From NCBI RefSeq assembly GCF_051859025.1, contig NZ_JBHYGL010000001.1:248001-312000 (forward strand): 64,000 nt of DNA, read 5' to 3'. The notes under the pieces were generated by a model. That model worked only from the letters and a program-made list of their open reading frames with translations. It was not told where the DNA came from and searched no databases. Every line of letters begins with the position of its first letter. Positions within the stretch are counted from its first letter, which is position 1. The position numbers and the translations under genes were made by a program. This DNA is from Falsiroseomonas sp051859025. GTDB lineage: Bacteria > Pseudomonadota > Alphaproteobacteria > Acetobacterales > Acetobacteraceae. Shown here piece after piece: positions 33,276-41,849 of this stretch.

Positions 33276-34037
33276 ATGTCCGCGCGGCAAGGGTTGGTCA
33301 TCAAGGGCCTCGTCAAGGAATACGTGCCCGGCAAGCCCGTGCTGCGCGGCATCGACCTCGATCTGGCGCCGGAGGGGATCACCGCCATCATCGGCCCCTC
33401 CGGCACCGGCAAATCCACGCTGATCCGCTGCATCAACCGGCTGGTGGAGCCCACGCAGGGCGAGATCACGCTCGATGGCGCGCCGCTCACCGGCATTCGC
33501 GGCGGGCAGCTGCGCCTGGCGCGGCGGCGCATCGGCATGGTGTTCCAGGAATACAATTTGGTCGAACGCCTGACGGTGATGGAGAACGTGCTCTCCGGCC
33601 GCCTCGGCTACGTGCCGCTGTGGCGCGCCTGGCTGCGCAAGTACCCGGCCGAGGACATCGCGCTGGCCTTCGAGCTGCTGGATGCCGTGGGGCTGCCGGA
33701 CCATGCGACGCGGCGTGCCGACGCCCTCTCCGGCGGCCAGCGCCAGCGCGTCGGCATCGCGCGCGCGCTGATGCAGCGCCCCGCGCTGCTGCTGGCGGAT
33801 GAACCGACCAGCTCGCTCGACCCCAAGACGGCGGTGGAGATCATGGAACTCCTCGCGCGCCTGACGCAGGCCGCCAATGTTCCCGTGGTCATCAACATCC
33901 ACAACGTCGAACTGGCCAAGCGCTTCGCCAACCGCATCGTCGGCATGGAAGGCGGCCGCGTGGTCTTTGACGGGCCCCCCGGCGACCTCCAGCCCCACCA
34001 CCTGCGCCAGATCTATGGCGGCGAGGATTGGCTGTGA
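33276..34037 (+). CDS. Phosphonate/phosphate-type ABC transporter ATP-binding protein (PhnC family)
   Basis: A 253-residue ATPase beginning MSARQGLVIKGLVKEYVPGK. Walker A GPSGTGKST, Q-loop MVFQEYNLVERLTVMENVLSGRLG (the NVL-x-G-R-L-G stretch is a PhnC hallmark), signature LSGGQRQRVGIARAL, Walker B LLLADEPTSSLD. It begins two bases after the binding-protein stop, and its TGA overlaps the GTG of the first permease. Confidence 0.9.
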   Translation: MSARQGLVIKGLVKEYVPGKPVLRGIDLDLAPEGITAIIGPSGTGKSTLIRCINRLVEPTQGEITLDGAPLTGIRGGQLRLARRRIGMVFQEYNLVERLTVMENVLSGRLGYVPLWRAWLRKYPAEDIALAFELLDAVGLPDHATRRADALSGGQRQRVGIARALMQRPALLLADEPTSSLDPKTAVEIMELLARLTQAANVPVVINIHNVELAKRFANRIVGMEGGRVVFDGPPGDLQPHHLRQIYGGEDWL

Positions 34038-34819
34038 GCGCGACCGTCGCGGCGCGGGAGGCCTTCAAGCCCAGCTGGACGGCGCGCATCGGCCTGATCG
34101 CCGTCGCGCTCTACAGCGCCTATGCGATCGGGCAGCTCGACATCTCCTGGGCCAGGCTGTCGGTCGGCTTCGGGGAGGCCGGGCGCTTCCTCGCCCGCAT
34201 GGTGCCGCCGAATTTCGAGCGCTGGGAATTGCTGCTGGAAGGCATGCTGGAAAGCCTGCAGATCGCGGTGCTGTCCACGGTGCTCGGCATCATCATCTCC
34301 CTGCCCCTCGGCCTGATGGCGGCGCGCAACCTGGCGCCGGCCTGGATCAGCGCGCCCATCCGCGGCGTCATCGCAGTGTGCCGCAGCCTGCACTACGTCA
34401 TCGTCGCGATCCTCTTCGTGAAGGCGCTCGGCTTCGGGGCGCTCGCAGGCGTGGCGGCGCTGACCGTCGCCTCCATGGGCTTCGTCGCCAAGCTCTTCGC
34501 GGAAGCGGTGGAGGAGATCAGCATGAAGCAGGTGGAAGCCATCCGCGCCACCGGCGCGGGGCCCGGCGCCGTGCTGCTCTATGGCGTGCTGCCGCAGGTG
34601 GCGTCGCGCTTCATCGGCTTCTCCCTGTATCAGCTGGACAGCAATCTGCGTAACTCCACCTTGGTCGGGATCGTCGGCGCGGGCGGCATCGGCGGCACGC
34701 TCTTCGCCGCCTTCAAGCGCTTCGACTACGATTTCGTCTGCGCCATCCTGCTGTCCATCATCGCATTGATCTTCGTGGCGGAGCTCGTCTCCGGCCGTAT
34801 CCGGGCAGCCCTGCGATGA
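34034..34819 (+). CDS. Phosphonate/phosphate-type ABC transporter permease (PhnE family, first)
   Basis: A 261-residue permease with about six hydrophobic helices. The coupling segment is seen as EEISMKQVEAIRATGAGPGAVLLYGVLPQV and YQLDSNLRNSTLVGIVGAGGIG (PhnE hallmark R-x-S-x-x-x-G-x-V-G-A-G-G-I-G). GTG at 34034 overlaps the ATPase stop (GTGA); a TTG two codons earlier is less likely. It pairs with the next gene as a two-permease system, as in rhizobial PhoCDET. Confidence 0.87.
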   Translation: MSATVAAREAFKPSWTARIGLIAVALYSAYAIGQLDISWARLSVGFGEAGRFLARMVPPNFERWELLLEGMLESLQIAVLSTVLGIIISLPLGLMAARNLAPAWISAPIRGVIAVCRSLHYVIVAILFVKALGFGALAGVAALTVASMGFVAKLFAEAVEEISMKQVEAIRATGAGPGAVLLYGVLPQVASRFIGFSLYQLDSNLRNSTLVGIVGAGGIGGTLFAAFKRFDYDFVCAILLSIIALIFVAELVSGRIRAALR

Positions 34820-35625
34820 ACGCGACAATGAAGCCCCTGATGCGGGAATGGACCTACCTGACGCCGGCGGAGGCGATCGGCCGCTGGCTGGTCTGGCTCG
34901 CGATCGTCGCGGCCACGGTCTGGGCGGTGCGCAGCATCGACATCATCCCGGAATTCCTGATCGACGCGCCGGAACAGATGGCGGACCTGCTGGTCCGCAT
35001 GTGGCCGCCGGATGTCGCGCACTACTACCCCAGCGTCCATGTGGCGCTGGTGGAGACGCTGCACATCGCAACCCTCGGCACCATCCTGTCGCTGTTCCTC
35101 GCGATCCCGATCGCGCTGATGGCGGCGCGGAACATCTGCCGCATTCCCGTGCTGAACGTGACGGCGCAGTTGATCCTGGTGTCCTCCCGTTCCGTGAATT
35201 CCCTGGTCTGGGCGCTGATCTTCGTCGCCGTCTTCGGCCCGGGCCCCGCGGCCGGCACCTTCGCCATCGCCTTCCGCAGCATCGGCTTCGTCGGCAAGCT
35301 GCTGGCGGAGGCGCTGGAGGAATCCTCGCCCGGCCCGCTGGAGGCACTGACCGCCGCCGGCGCGCCCTGGGGCAGTACCATGCTCAAGGGCGTCTGGCCG
35401 CAGGTGCAGCCGGCCTTCTGGGGCATCGCGCTGTTCCGCTGGGACATCAACGTCCGTGAATCCGCCGTGCTCGGCCTGGTCGGCGCCGGCGGCATCGGCG
35501 TCGTGCTCGATGACGCCATCAACTTCTTCCAGTGGGACCGCGTCGCGACCGTGCTGCTCGCCATCCTCGCGGTGGTGGTCATCGCGGAGATCGTCGTCAC
35601 GCGCATCCGAACGAGGCTCATCTGA
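34816..35625 (+). CDS. Phosphonate/phosphate-type ABC transporter permease (PhnE family, second)
   Basis: A 269-residue membrane protein, paralogous to the upstream permease. LHIATLGTILSLFLAIPIALMAARNICR, the coupling helix LEESSPGPLEALTAAGAPWGSTMLKGVWPQV and FRWDINVRESAVLGLVGAGGIGVVLDDAI are typical of PhnE. ATG overlaps the previous stop by 4 bp. It is followed 5 bp later by glpD, so transport and oxidation are translationally linked. Confidence 0.87.
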   Translation: MNATMKPLMREWTYLTPAEAIGRWLVWLAIVAATVWAVRSIDIIPEFLIDAPEQMADLLVRMWPPDVAHYYPSVHVALVETLHIATLGTILSLFLAIPIALMAARNICRIPVLNVTAQLILVSSRSVNSLVWALIFVAVFGPGPAAGTFAIAFRSIGFVGKLLAEALEESSPGPLEALTAAGAPWGSTMLKGVWPQVQPAFWGIALFRWDINVRESAVLGLVGAGGIGVVLDDAINFFQWDRVATVLLAILAVVVIAEIVVTRIRTRLI

Positions 35626-35630
35626 CCCTC

Positions 35631-37109
35631 ATGGCTGACCAATTCGACCTTCTCGTCGTCGGCGGCGGCATCAATGGCGTCGGCATCGCGCGCGATGCGG
35701 TCGGCCGCGGCCTCTCCGTCTGCCTGGTGGAGCGGGGCGACCTCGCGGGCGCCACCTCCTCGAACTCCTCCAAGCTCATCCATGGCGGTCTCCGCTACCT
35801 CGAACACTATGAGTTCCGCCTGGTGAGGGAGGCGCTGGCGGAGCGCGAGGTGATGCTGAAGATCGCGCCGCACATCGTCTGGCCCATGCGCTTCGTGCTG
35901 CCGCACCGGCCGGAGATGCGGCCGCGCTGGCTGATCCGCACGGGGCTGTTCCTGTATGACCATCTGGCGCGCCGCGTCAGCCTGCCGCCGGCGGAGAGCC
36001 TGGATTTCCGCCGTCACGCCTATGGCGCGCCGTTGTCGGACAGCATCGCCGCCGGCTTCGCCTATTCCGATTGCTGGGTGGAGGACAGCCGCCTGGTGGT
36101 CCTCAACGCCAAGGATGCCGCGCGCCGTGGCGCCGATATCCGCGTCCGCACCGCCTTCACCGGCGCGGAGCGCGATGCGGAGGGCTGGACCGCACGCCTG
36201 CGCGGCGCCGATGGCAGCGACAGCGCCGTGCGCGCCCGCGCCATGGTGAACGCCGCCGGCCCCTGGGTGCTGTCGGCGCAGGATGCCGCCCATGCCAAGC
36301 CCGCCGGCAGCGTGCGCCTGATCCGCGGCAGCCACATCGTCGTGCCCGCGCTGTATGAGGGCCCGCAGGCCTATATCCTGCAGAATGACGACCGGCGCGT
36401 CGTCTTCGTCATTCCCTACCAGGGCCGCTTCTCCCTGATCGGCACCACCGACGTGCCGCATGAAGGCGATGCGGCGACGGCGCATTGCACGGCGGAGGAA
36501 GCGGAATACCTCTGCGCCGCCGTCACGCGCCAGTTTCGCAAGCCCGTGACGCCGGCGGATATCGTCTGGTCCTATGCCGGCGTCAGGCCGCTCTATGACG
36601 ATGGCGCGGACAATCCCTCCGCCGTCACGCGCGACTATGTCCTGAAGCTGGACACCGAAGCGGCACCGCTGCTGTCCATCTATGGCGGCAAGATCACCAC
36701 CTATCGCCGCCTGGCGGAGGAAGCGGTGGAGAAGGTGGCCCATGCCATCGGCCGTGACGCGAAATCCTGGACCGATACGGCCCCGCTGCCCGGCGGCGAT
36801 TTCGGTGGCCGCGACCTGGCGGCGATGGAAGCGGACCTCGCGGATCGCTTCCCCTGGCTGCCTGCCGACACCCGCGCCCGGCTGCTGCGCGCCTATGGCA
36901 GCGAAGTCCCCGCGCTGATCGGCGATGCGGAGGGCTGGCAGGCGCTGGGCCGGGACTACGGCGCGGGCCTGACGCAGCGGGAGATCGACTGGCTGGTGCG
37001 GGAGGAATGGGCGCGGACGGCGGAGGATGTGCTGTGGCGCCGCTCGCGCCTCGGCCTGCACATGACGGCGACGGAACGCGATGCCGTCGCGGTGGCGATG
37101 GGCGGGTGA
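35631..37109 (+). CDS. glpD: FAD-dependent glycerol-3-phosphate dehydrogenase
   Basis: A 492-residue membrane-associated flavoenzyme. The start MADQFDLLVVGGGINGVGIARDAVGRGLSVCLVE holds the FAD motif; GDLAGATSSNSSKLIHGGLRYLE is the GlpD signature. SHIVVPALYE, VFVIPYQGRFSLIGTTDVPHEG and YGGKITTYRRLAEEAVEKV are further markers, and the C-terminal 110 residues form the usual cap domain. It oxidises sn-glycerol-3-phosphate to dihydroxyacetone phosphate and feeds electrons to quinone. As the last gene of a DeoR/HAD/ABC-importer row, with no glycerol kinase or GlpF, it suggests that the importer supplies a glycerol-phosphate compound directly. A hairpin terminator follows. Confidence 0.92.
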   Translation: MADQFDLLVVGGGINGVGIARDAVGRGLSVCLVERGDLAGATSSNSSKLIHGGLRYLEHYEFRLVREALAEREVMLKIAPHIVWPMRFVLPHRPEMRPRWLIRTGLFLYDHLARRVSLPPAESLDFRRHAYGAPLSDSIAAGFAYSDCWVEDSRLVVLNAKDAARRGADIRVRTAFTGAERDAEGWTARLRGADGSDSAVRARAMVNAAGPWVLSAQDAAHAKPAGSVRLIRGSHIVVPALYEGPQAYILQNDDRRVVFVIPYQGRFSLIGTTDVPHEGDAATAHCTAEEAEYLCAAVTRQFRKPVTPADIVWSYAGVRPLYDDGADNPSAVTRDYVLKLDTEAAPLLSIYGGKITTYRRLAEEAVEKVAHAIGRDAKSWTDTAPLPGGDFGGRDLAAMEADLADRFPWLPADTRARLLRAYGSEVPALIGDAEGWQALGRDYGAGLTQREIDWLVREEWARTAEDVLWRRSRLGLHMTATERDAVAVAMGG

Positions 37110-37111
37110 TC

Positions 37112-37136
37112 GGCGCCGCCGGGTGCCGGCGGCGCC
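37112..37136. terminator. Strong hairpin between convergent glpD and cynS
   Basis: An 11-bp perfect stem GGCGCCGCCGG/CCGGCGGCGCC with a 3-nt loop begins 3 bp after the glpD stop and ends 6 bp before the cynS stop. It can serve both strands, although no T-run is present. Confidence 0.65.
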
Positions 37137-37142
37137 CGGCCA

Positions 37143-37589
37143 TCAATACCGCTTGTAGCTCAGGAACTTGCCCGTCATCGTGATCTTCACGCGATCGCCC
37201 TTCTGGTCGGGCTGGCGTTCCAGGATCATGTCGTAGTCGATGGCGGACATGATGCCGTCGCCGAACTCCTCATGGATCATCTCCTTCCAGCTCGTGCCGT
37301 AGACCAGCACGAGTTCGTAGAAGCGGTAGATCAGCGGGTCGGTCGGCGGCATGGGCTGGGCGCCGCGATACGGAATCTCGCAGAGCGTCGCGGCGTCTTC
37401 CTCATCCAGATCCAGGATATCGGCGATGCCCGCGGCGTGGTGCGGCTCGGCGCTCATCTGCCCCATGCATAGCGCGCAGGTCCAGACCGGGGACATGGCG
37501 ATGCGGTTGGCGATGTCGGCCCATTTCAGGCCCTTCGCCTTCTTGATCTTGAGGATCTTCTTGCCGAGCTCGGCCTTGGCGTCGTTCAC
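37143..37589 (-). CDS. cynS: Cyanase (cyanate hydratase)
   Basis: A 148-residue enzyme with an N-terminal helical domain and the conserved C-terminal catalytic domain. The catalytic Arg89, Glu92 and Ser115 are in LIYRFYELVLVYG and DGIMSAIDYD, offset by 7 from E. coli Arg96/Glu99/Ser122. It converts cyanate and bicarbonate to ammonia and carbon dioxide, acting as a decamer. It is the last gene of a minus-strand operon with an NrtABD-like importer, which identifies that importer as a cyanate transporter. Chain length is normal for the family. Confidence 0.95.
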   Translation of the reverse strand: MNDAKAELGKKILKIKKAKGLKWADIANRIAMSPVWTCALCMGQMSAEPHHAAGIADILDLDEEDAATLCEIPYRGAQPMPPTDPLIYRFYELVLVYGTSWKEMIHEEFGDGIMSAIDYDMILERQPDQKGDRVKITMTGKFLSYKRY

Positions 37590-37604
37590 GGGGCTCTCCC
37601 TGGT

Positions 37605-38465
37605 TCAGGCAACGGGTCGCGATTCCGGCACCGCGCGCGCGGACCATCCGGCAGGCGGGTTGGTTGCCACGAATTCGCGCGACCGGGTGATGAGGAAGTC
37701 CAGCACATGGTCGCGCAGCGCGTGGTAGCCGGGCATGTGGTGCAGGCTGGCGCGGGTGCGCGGGCGGGGCAGGGTGTTCACCACCACCTCCGCGATGCGC
37801 GCGCCGGGGCCGTTCGACATCAGCAGGATGCGGTCGGCGAGCAGGATCGCCTCATCCACGTCATGCGTGATCATGAATCCGGTCTGGCCGGAATCTGTCA
37901 CCAGCCTCGACACCTCCTCCTGCAACGCGCCGCGCGTCAGCGCATCCAGGGCGGAGAAGGGTTCGTCCATCAGCAGGATCTTGGGCTGGATGGCTAGCGC
38001 GCGGGCGATGCCGACGCGCTGCTTCATGCCGCCCGACAGCTGCGCGGGCTTGCGGTCCGCGGCGTGGGAGAGGCCGACGCGGCCCAGCGCCTCCCGCGCC
38101 GCATCCTCGCACATCCGCCGGTTCCAATGCGGGTTGCGGCAGGACAGCGCGAAGCCGACATTCTGCGCCGCCGTCATCCAGGGCATCAGCGCGTGGGACT
38201 GGAAGATCACCGCGCGGTCCAGCGACGGGCCCGTGATCTCCTTCCCGCTGACGATGATGCTGCCATCATCCGGCGCGTCGAGGCCCGCCAGGATATTCAG
38301 GATCGTCGTCTTGCCGCAGCCGGAATGGCCGACCAGGCAGACGAACTCGCCCTTGCCGACGCTGAACCACACATCCTCGAACACCGCCGTCGCGCCGAAG
38401 CGCCGGGCGATGCCCTCCACCGATACGTCCGGCCGTTCCATCATTGCGGGGGCCACCATGTTCAT
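37605..38465 (-). CDS. cynD: Cyanate/nitrate-type ABC transporter ATP-binding protein
   Basis: A 286-residue ATPase of the NrtD/CmpD/CynD/TauB group. Walker A GHSGCGKTT, signature LSGGMKQRVGIARAL, Walker B ILLMDEPFSALD, and the group-typical ALMPWMTAAQNVGFAL. The ATG at 38465 overlaps the permease stop (ATGA); a second ATG two codons later is possible. The C-terminal 60 residues extend past the nucleotide-binding fold, as in NrtD proteins. The symbol rests on the linkage to cynS. Confidence 0.87.
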   Translation of the reverse strand: MNMVAPAMMERPDVSVEGIARRFGATAVFEDVWFSVGKGEFVCLVGHSGCGKTTILNILAGLDAPDDGSIIVSGKEITGPSLDRAVIFQSHALMPWMTAAQNVGFALSCRNPHWNRRMCEDAAREALGRVGLSHAADRKPAQLSGGMKQRVGIARALAIQPKILLMDEPFSALDALTRGALQEEVSRLVTDSGQTGFMITHDVDEAILLADRILLMSNGPGARIAEVVVNTLPRPRTRASLHHMPGYHALRDHVLDFLITRSREFVATNPPAGWSARAVPESRPVA

Positions 38466-39313
38466 TCCGTCCAGGCCACGGCGCGGGCCAGCAGGCCCAG
38501 CAGCCGGTCCAGCGCCAGCCCGACCAGCCCGATCATCAGGATGGCGATGACGATGTCGGCGATGGAGAGGTTGTTCCACTGGTTCCAGACCCAGTAGCCG
38601 ATCCCCGTGCCGCCCACGAGCATCTCCGCCGCCACGATCACCAGCCAGGCGATGCCGATGGAGATGCGCATCCCCGTCACGATGGTGGGCGCCGCGGCGG
38701 GCAGGATGATGCGCGTCGCCGTCCGCCACGGCCCCGCTTCCAGCGTCCGCCCCACATTCATCCATTCGCGCCGGACGCTGGCCACGCCGAAGGCCGTGTT
38801 CAGCAGCATCGGCCAGATGGAGCAGATGAAGATCACGAAGACGGCGCTGATGGAGCTGTCCTTGATGGAGTAGAGCGCGAGCGGCATCCAGGCGAGCGGC
38901 GAGACCGGCCGCAGCACCTGGATGAAGGGGTTCAACGCGGCGTTCAGCAGCGGCGACATGCCGATGAGAAACCCCAGCGGAATGGCGACCGCGGCAGCCA
39001 GAAGAAAGCCGGCGCCGACGCGCAGCAGCGAATAGGCGATCTGCACGCCGATCCCCTGGTCGTTCGGGCCGCGGACATAGAAGGGGTCGCGCAACAGCTC
39101 GAACAGCCGCTTCGCGATGTCGCTCGGCGCCGGCATGGCGGTCTGCCCGCCCTGCGCGGCGGCCTGGCCCATCAGCGCCGCATATTCGGGATCGACCGGC
39201 GGGCCGGATGCCGTGGTGGCGGCGCGGATCGCCGCCTCCCACCCCCCCAGGAAGACGGCGAGGATCAGCAGCGACAGCGCTGCCGCGCGCCAGAACGATA
39301 CCTGTTGCTGCAT
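38462..39313 (-). CDS. cynB: Cyanate/nitrate-type ABC transporter permease
   Basis: A 283-residue permease with about six hydrophobic helices. LRPVSPLAWMPLALYSIKDSSISAVFVIFICSIWPMLLNTAFGV and the coupling segment REWMNVGRTLEAGPWRTATRIILPAAAPTIVTGMRISIG match NrtB/CynB/SsuC-type permeases. Starts MQQQVSFWRAAALSLLILAVF at 39313, five bases past the receptor stop. About 65 residues between the first helix and the permease core form a periplasmic stretch. Confidence 0.87.
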   Translation of the reverse strand: MQQQVSFWRAAALSLLILAVFLGGWEAAIRAATTASGPPVDPEYAALMGQAAAQGGQTAMPAPSDIAKRLFELLRDPFYVRGPNDQGIGVQIAYSLLRVGAGFLLAAAVAIPLGFLIGMSPLLNAALNPFIQVLRPVSPLAWMPLALYSIKDSSISAVFVIFICSIWPMLLNTAFGVASVRREWMNVGRTLEAGPWRTATRIILPAAAPTIVTGMRISIGIAWLVIVAAEMLVGGTGIGYWVWNQWNNLSIADIVIAILMIGLVGLALDRLLGLLARAVAWTE

Positions 39314-39317
39314 GGGA

Positions 39318-40673
39318 TCAGGCGCGAACTGCGCGCTCGGTCCAGGCGGCGGGGCTGGCGGGGTCGAAGGTGCGGCCCATGATGGTTTCCGTCCGCATGG
39401 GGCTGGCGGGGACCGGCAGGCCCAGTTCGCGCATCGCGCGGCCGGCATCCAGCGCCAGGAATACCTGGTTCGCGACTTGCGCGTAGTCCACATCCTGCCG
39501 CAACTGCCCCCAGCGGCGCATCTGCGTCAGCATCCAGATCGCCATGGAATGCCAGGGGAAGGGATCGAAGCCGATGCGGTCCGGCACGCGGCGCACCTGG
39601 CCCAACCCATCCGCATAGGTCCCGGTCAGCACCTGGTTCACCACCGTCTCCGGCTGGTTCAGGTAGTTCGGTCCGCTGATCGCCGTCGCGACCTCCCGCC
39701 GGTTTTCCGCCTTGGCGGAATAGGCGGTGGCTTCGACGATCGCGCGCATCAGGGCGGCGAAGGTGTTGGGCGTTTCCGTGATCATCGATCGCGGCACGGC
39801 GAAGGCGCAGCAGGGGTGGCCGTCCCACAGATCCTTGGTCAGCAGATGGATGAAGCCCACGCCATCGAAGACGGCGCGCTGGTTGAAGGGATCGGGGCCG
39901 AGGAAGCCATCGATGTTGTCGGCGCGGAGATTGGCGACCATCTCCGGCGGCGGCACGGAGCGGATTTGCACGTCCCGGTCGGGATCGATGCCATTCTCCG
40001 CCAGGTAGTGGCGCAGCAGGTAGTTGTGCATGGAGAAGTCGAAGGGCACGCCGAAGCGGAAGCCGCGCCAGTCCCGCGGGTTGCGGCGCTCCCGGTGCTT
40101 GGTCGCCAGCGTGATCGCCTGGCCGTTGACGTTCTCGATCGCCGCGACGGCGAAGGGGATGGGCTGCGCGACGCCGACGCCGAGGGACATGGCGAGTGGC
40201 ATCGGGCTCAGCATGTGCGCGGCATCGAATTCACGCGCGATGGCGCGGTCGCGGATCACGGCCCAGCCGGCGGCGCGGATGACTTCCACATTCAGCCCGT
40301 GGCGCTGATAGAAGCCCATGGGATGCGCCATGATGATGGGCGTGGCGCAGGTGATGGGGATGAAGCCGACCTTGAGGTCCCGCTTCTCCGGCGGGCCGGC
40401 GGGCTGGGCCATCGCCTCCTTCGCCGCATCCAGCGGGAAGACGGAGGCCAGCGCCGCCAGCACCGTCGCCGCGCCGAAGCGTTCCACCAGCGCGCGGCGC
40501 GTCGGGCCGTGGCGGAAGGTGGCGCGCAGCACGGCGGCCTCCGCGACTTCCGCCATCGCCCGCTCGGTGGACGGCGCGGCGCCAGCGCATTCCATCGCGC
40601 TGCCATGCTGGCCGCAGCCGCAGCGGTTGAGGCGCGTCTTCGCGTCGAGCGGGTTGGCTGTCAGTCGGCGCAT
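39318..40673 (-). CDS. cynA: Cyanate/nitrate-type ABC transporter substrate-binding protein (NrtA/CmpA family)
   Basis: A 451-residue receptor that starts MRRLTANPLDAKTRLNRCGCGQHG. The Cys-rich N-terminal C-x-C-G-x-H motif and a later twin-arginine leader (PTRRALVERFGAATVLAALASVFPL) are both typical of NrtA/CmpA-like proteins. The NMT1/NrtA core includes KVGFIPITCATPIIMAHPMGFYQRHGL, PFDFSMHNYLLRHYL and GPDPFNQRAVF. It is the first gene of cynABDS. The upstream 200 bp, shared with a small divergent gene, contain two palindromes that may be regulatory. Confidence 0.87.
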   Translation of the reverse strand: MRRLTANPLDAKTRLNRCGCGQHGSAMECAGAAPSTERAMAEVAEAAVLRATFRHGPTRRALVERFGAATVLAALASVFPLDAAKEAMAQPAGPPEKRDLKVGFIPITCATPIIMAHPMGFYQRHGLNVEVIRAAGWAVIRDRAIAREFDAAHMLSPMPLAMSLGVGVAQPIPFAVAAIENVNGQAITLATKHRERRNPRDWRGFRFGVPFDFSMHNYLLRHYLAENGIDPDRDVQIRSVPPPEMVANLRADNIDGFLGPDPFNQRAVFDGVGFIHLLTKDLWDGHPCCAFAVPRSMITETPNTFAALMRAIVEATAYSAKAENRREVATAISGPNYLNQPETVVNQVLTGTYADGLGQVRRVPDRIGFDPFPWHSMAIWMLTQMRRWGQLRQDVDYAQVANQVFLALDAGRAMRELGLPVPASPMRTETIMGRTFDPASPAAWTERAVRA

Positions 40674-40700
40674 GGAGGAGGCTCCCTGGGTTGCCGGATT

Positions 40701-40790
40701 GGTTGCAACCGCCGTGCCGCGCTCGCCCACGGCGTGTTTCCTTGCTCCTCCGGCCCGCCATGGGGGAGGGCTGCCCCATTGCTGGGCAGC
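40701..40790. promoter_or_regulatory. Two palindromes upstream of the cyanate operon
   Basis: GGTTGCAACC, a perfect 10-bp palindrome, lies at 40701-40710. GCTGCCC-CATTGCT-GGGCAGC, a 7-bp inverted pair, lies at 40770-40790. Both are in the region between cynA (minus strand, start 40673) and the gene starting at 40873. No cynR-like activator is encoded nearby, so these could be sites for a regulator encoded elsewhere. Confidence 0.4.
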
Positions 40791-40872
40791 AACGGTCGCA
40801 TTGTATGCAGCATGACGCTGGCAGCGCCGCGCCGGGTCGCGCTAGCCTCGCAAGGCTTCAGGAGGAACGGCC

Positions 40873-41205
40873 ATGGCCCGCAATTCCCTTCCCCTTCTCG
40901 CTTTGCTGGCAGGAGGCGTCGCGATGGCGCCCGGCATGGCGCGCGCCGATGCCATCGACGGGCATTGGTGCAGCGATGGCGGGCTTCGCCTGACCATCCA
41001 GGGGCCGAACCTGCTCTCCCCCGGCGGGGCGCGGATGGCGGGGGAGTATGACCGCCACGGCTTCAGCTACACCGCGCCGGCCGGGGAGCCTGGCGCCGGC
41101 GGCCGGGTCGATCTGCGCCTGATGGGTGACAATGCCGTCCGCGTGCAGGCGGCGAATGGCCCGATCGAGCCCGTCTGGCGCCGCTGCGGCCCGCCGGTGT
41201 CCTGA
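40873..41205 (+). CDS. Small secreted protein of unknown function
   Basis: A 110-residue protein with a signal peptide (MARNSLPLLALLAGGVAMAPGMARA). The mature part, about 85 residues, begins DAIDGHWCSDGGLRLTI and ends VWRRCGPP, with two cysteines (DGHWCSDG and RRCGP) that could form a disulphide joining the ends. The middle reads as beta strands (LTIQGPNLLSPGG, GEYDRHGFSYTAP, RVDLRLMGDNAVRVQ). I know similar short periplasmic proteins in Rhodospirillales without function. A good AGGAGGAA ribosome site stands before the ATG. It is divergent from cynA; no clear functional link. Confidence 0.7.
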   Translation: MARNSLPLLALLAGGVAMAPGMARADAIDGHWCSDGGLRLTIQGPNLLSPGGARMAGEYDRHGFSYTAPAGEPGAGGRVDLRLMGDNAVRVQAANGPIEPVWRRCGPPVS

Positions 41206-41285
41206 TCCTCCGGGCGGGCGCTACGCGCTGCCTGCCCCACGCTGATCGGGTTCCCCGAACCACGGTCCGGCTGGGGAGGCCTCGA

Positions 41286-41765
41286 TCAACTCCCCTCGGC
41301 GACCACGTCCAGCAGGGCGGTGATGGCCGGGCGCGGGGTGGGCGTGGCGATGTCGGCCAGCATGGTGCCGTCCAGGATCGCCGCCGTCGCATCCCGCACC
41401 TGGCGCATCACGCGGCGGATGGCGCAATCCGCGGGCTCCGCGCAATCGACGCAGGGGCGATAGGCCGTGAGGCTGGCGCAGGGGATGGGCGCGAGCGGCC
41501 CATCGATGGCGCGGATCAGGTCGGACAGTGCGATCTGCGTGGCGGGCCGCGCCAGGGCATAGCCGCCGGACTTGCCGCGCAGGCTGTCCACGAAGCCGTG
41601 CCGCCGCAGATCGAGCAGGATGGCTTCCAGGAACTTCCTCGGCGCCTGGACACGCTCCGCGATCTCCTGGATCGGCATGGTGGCGCGACGAGAGGGCGCG
41701 GCCGCGCCCGCTTCCGCCAGCACGGAAAGCGCCTTGAGACCGGACTTGGCCTTCTGTGTCAGCAT
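41286..41765 (-). CDS. Rrf2-family transcriptional regulator with cysteine cluster
   Basis: A 159-residue winged-helix regulator. The start MLTQKAKSGLKALSVLAE and the recognition part MPIQEIAERVQAPRKFLEAILLDLRRHGFVDSLRGKSGGYALARP are classical Rrf2. The cysteines in PCASLTAYRPCVDCAEPADCAIRR lie where IscR, NsrR and RirA bind an Fe-S cluster, so redox, iron or NO sensing is possible. It is divergent from a Bug receptor gene with 84 bp between starts, suggesting it controls that gene. The frame is open upstream, but only from 41765 is the sequence family-like. Confidence 0.83.
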   Translation of the reverse strand: MLTQKAKSGLKALSVLAEAGAAAPSRRATMPIQEIAERVQAPRKFLEAILLDLRRHGFVDSLRGKSGGYALARPATQIALSDLIRAIDGPLAPIPCASLTAYRPCVDCAEPADCAIRRVMRQVRDATAAILDGTMLADIATPTPRPAITALLDVVAEGS

Positions 41766-41849
41766 GTCTTCCCATACGATGGCTCCCGGGGCACGGCCAA
41801 GCCTCGGGGCGGGTTCATGCTCCGGAATCGGCCCCGGGGAGGAAAAATC

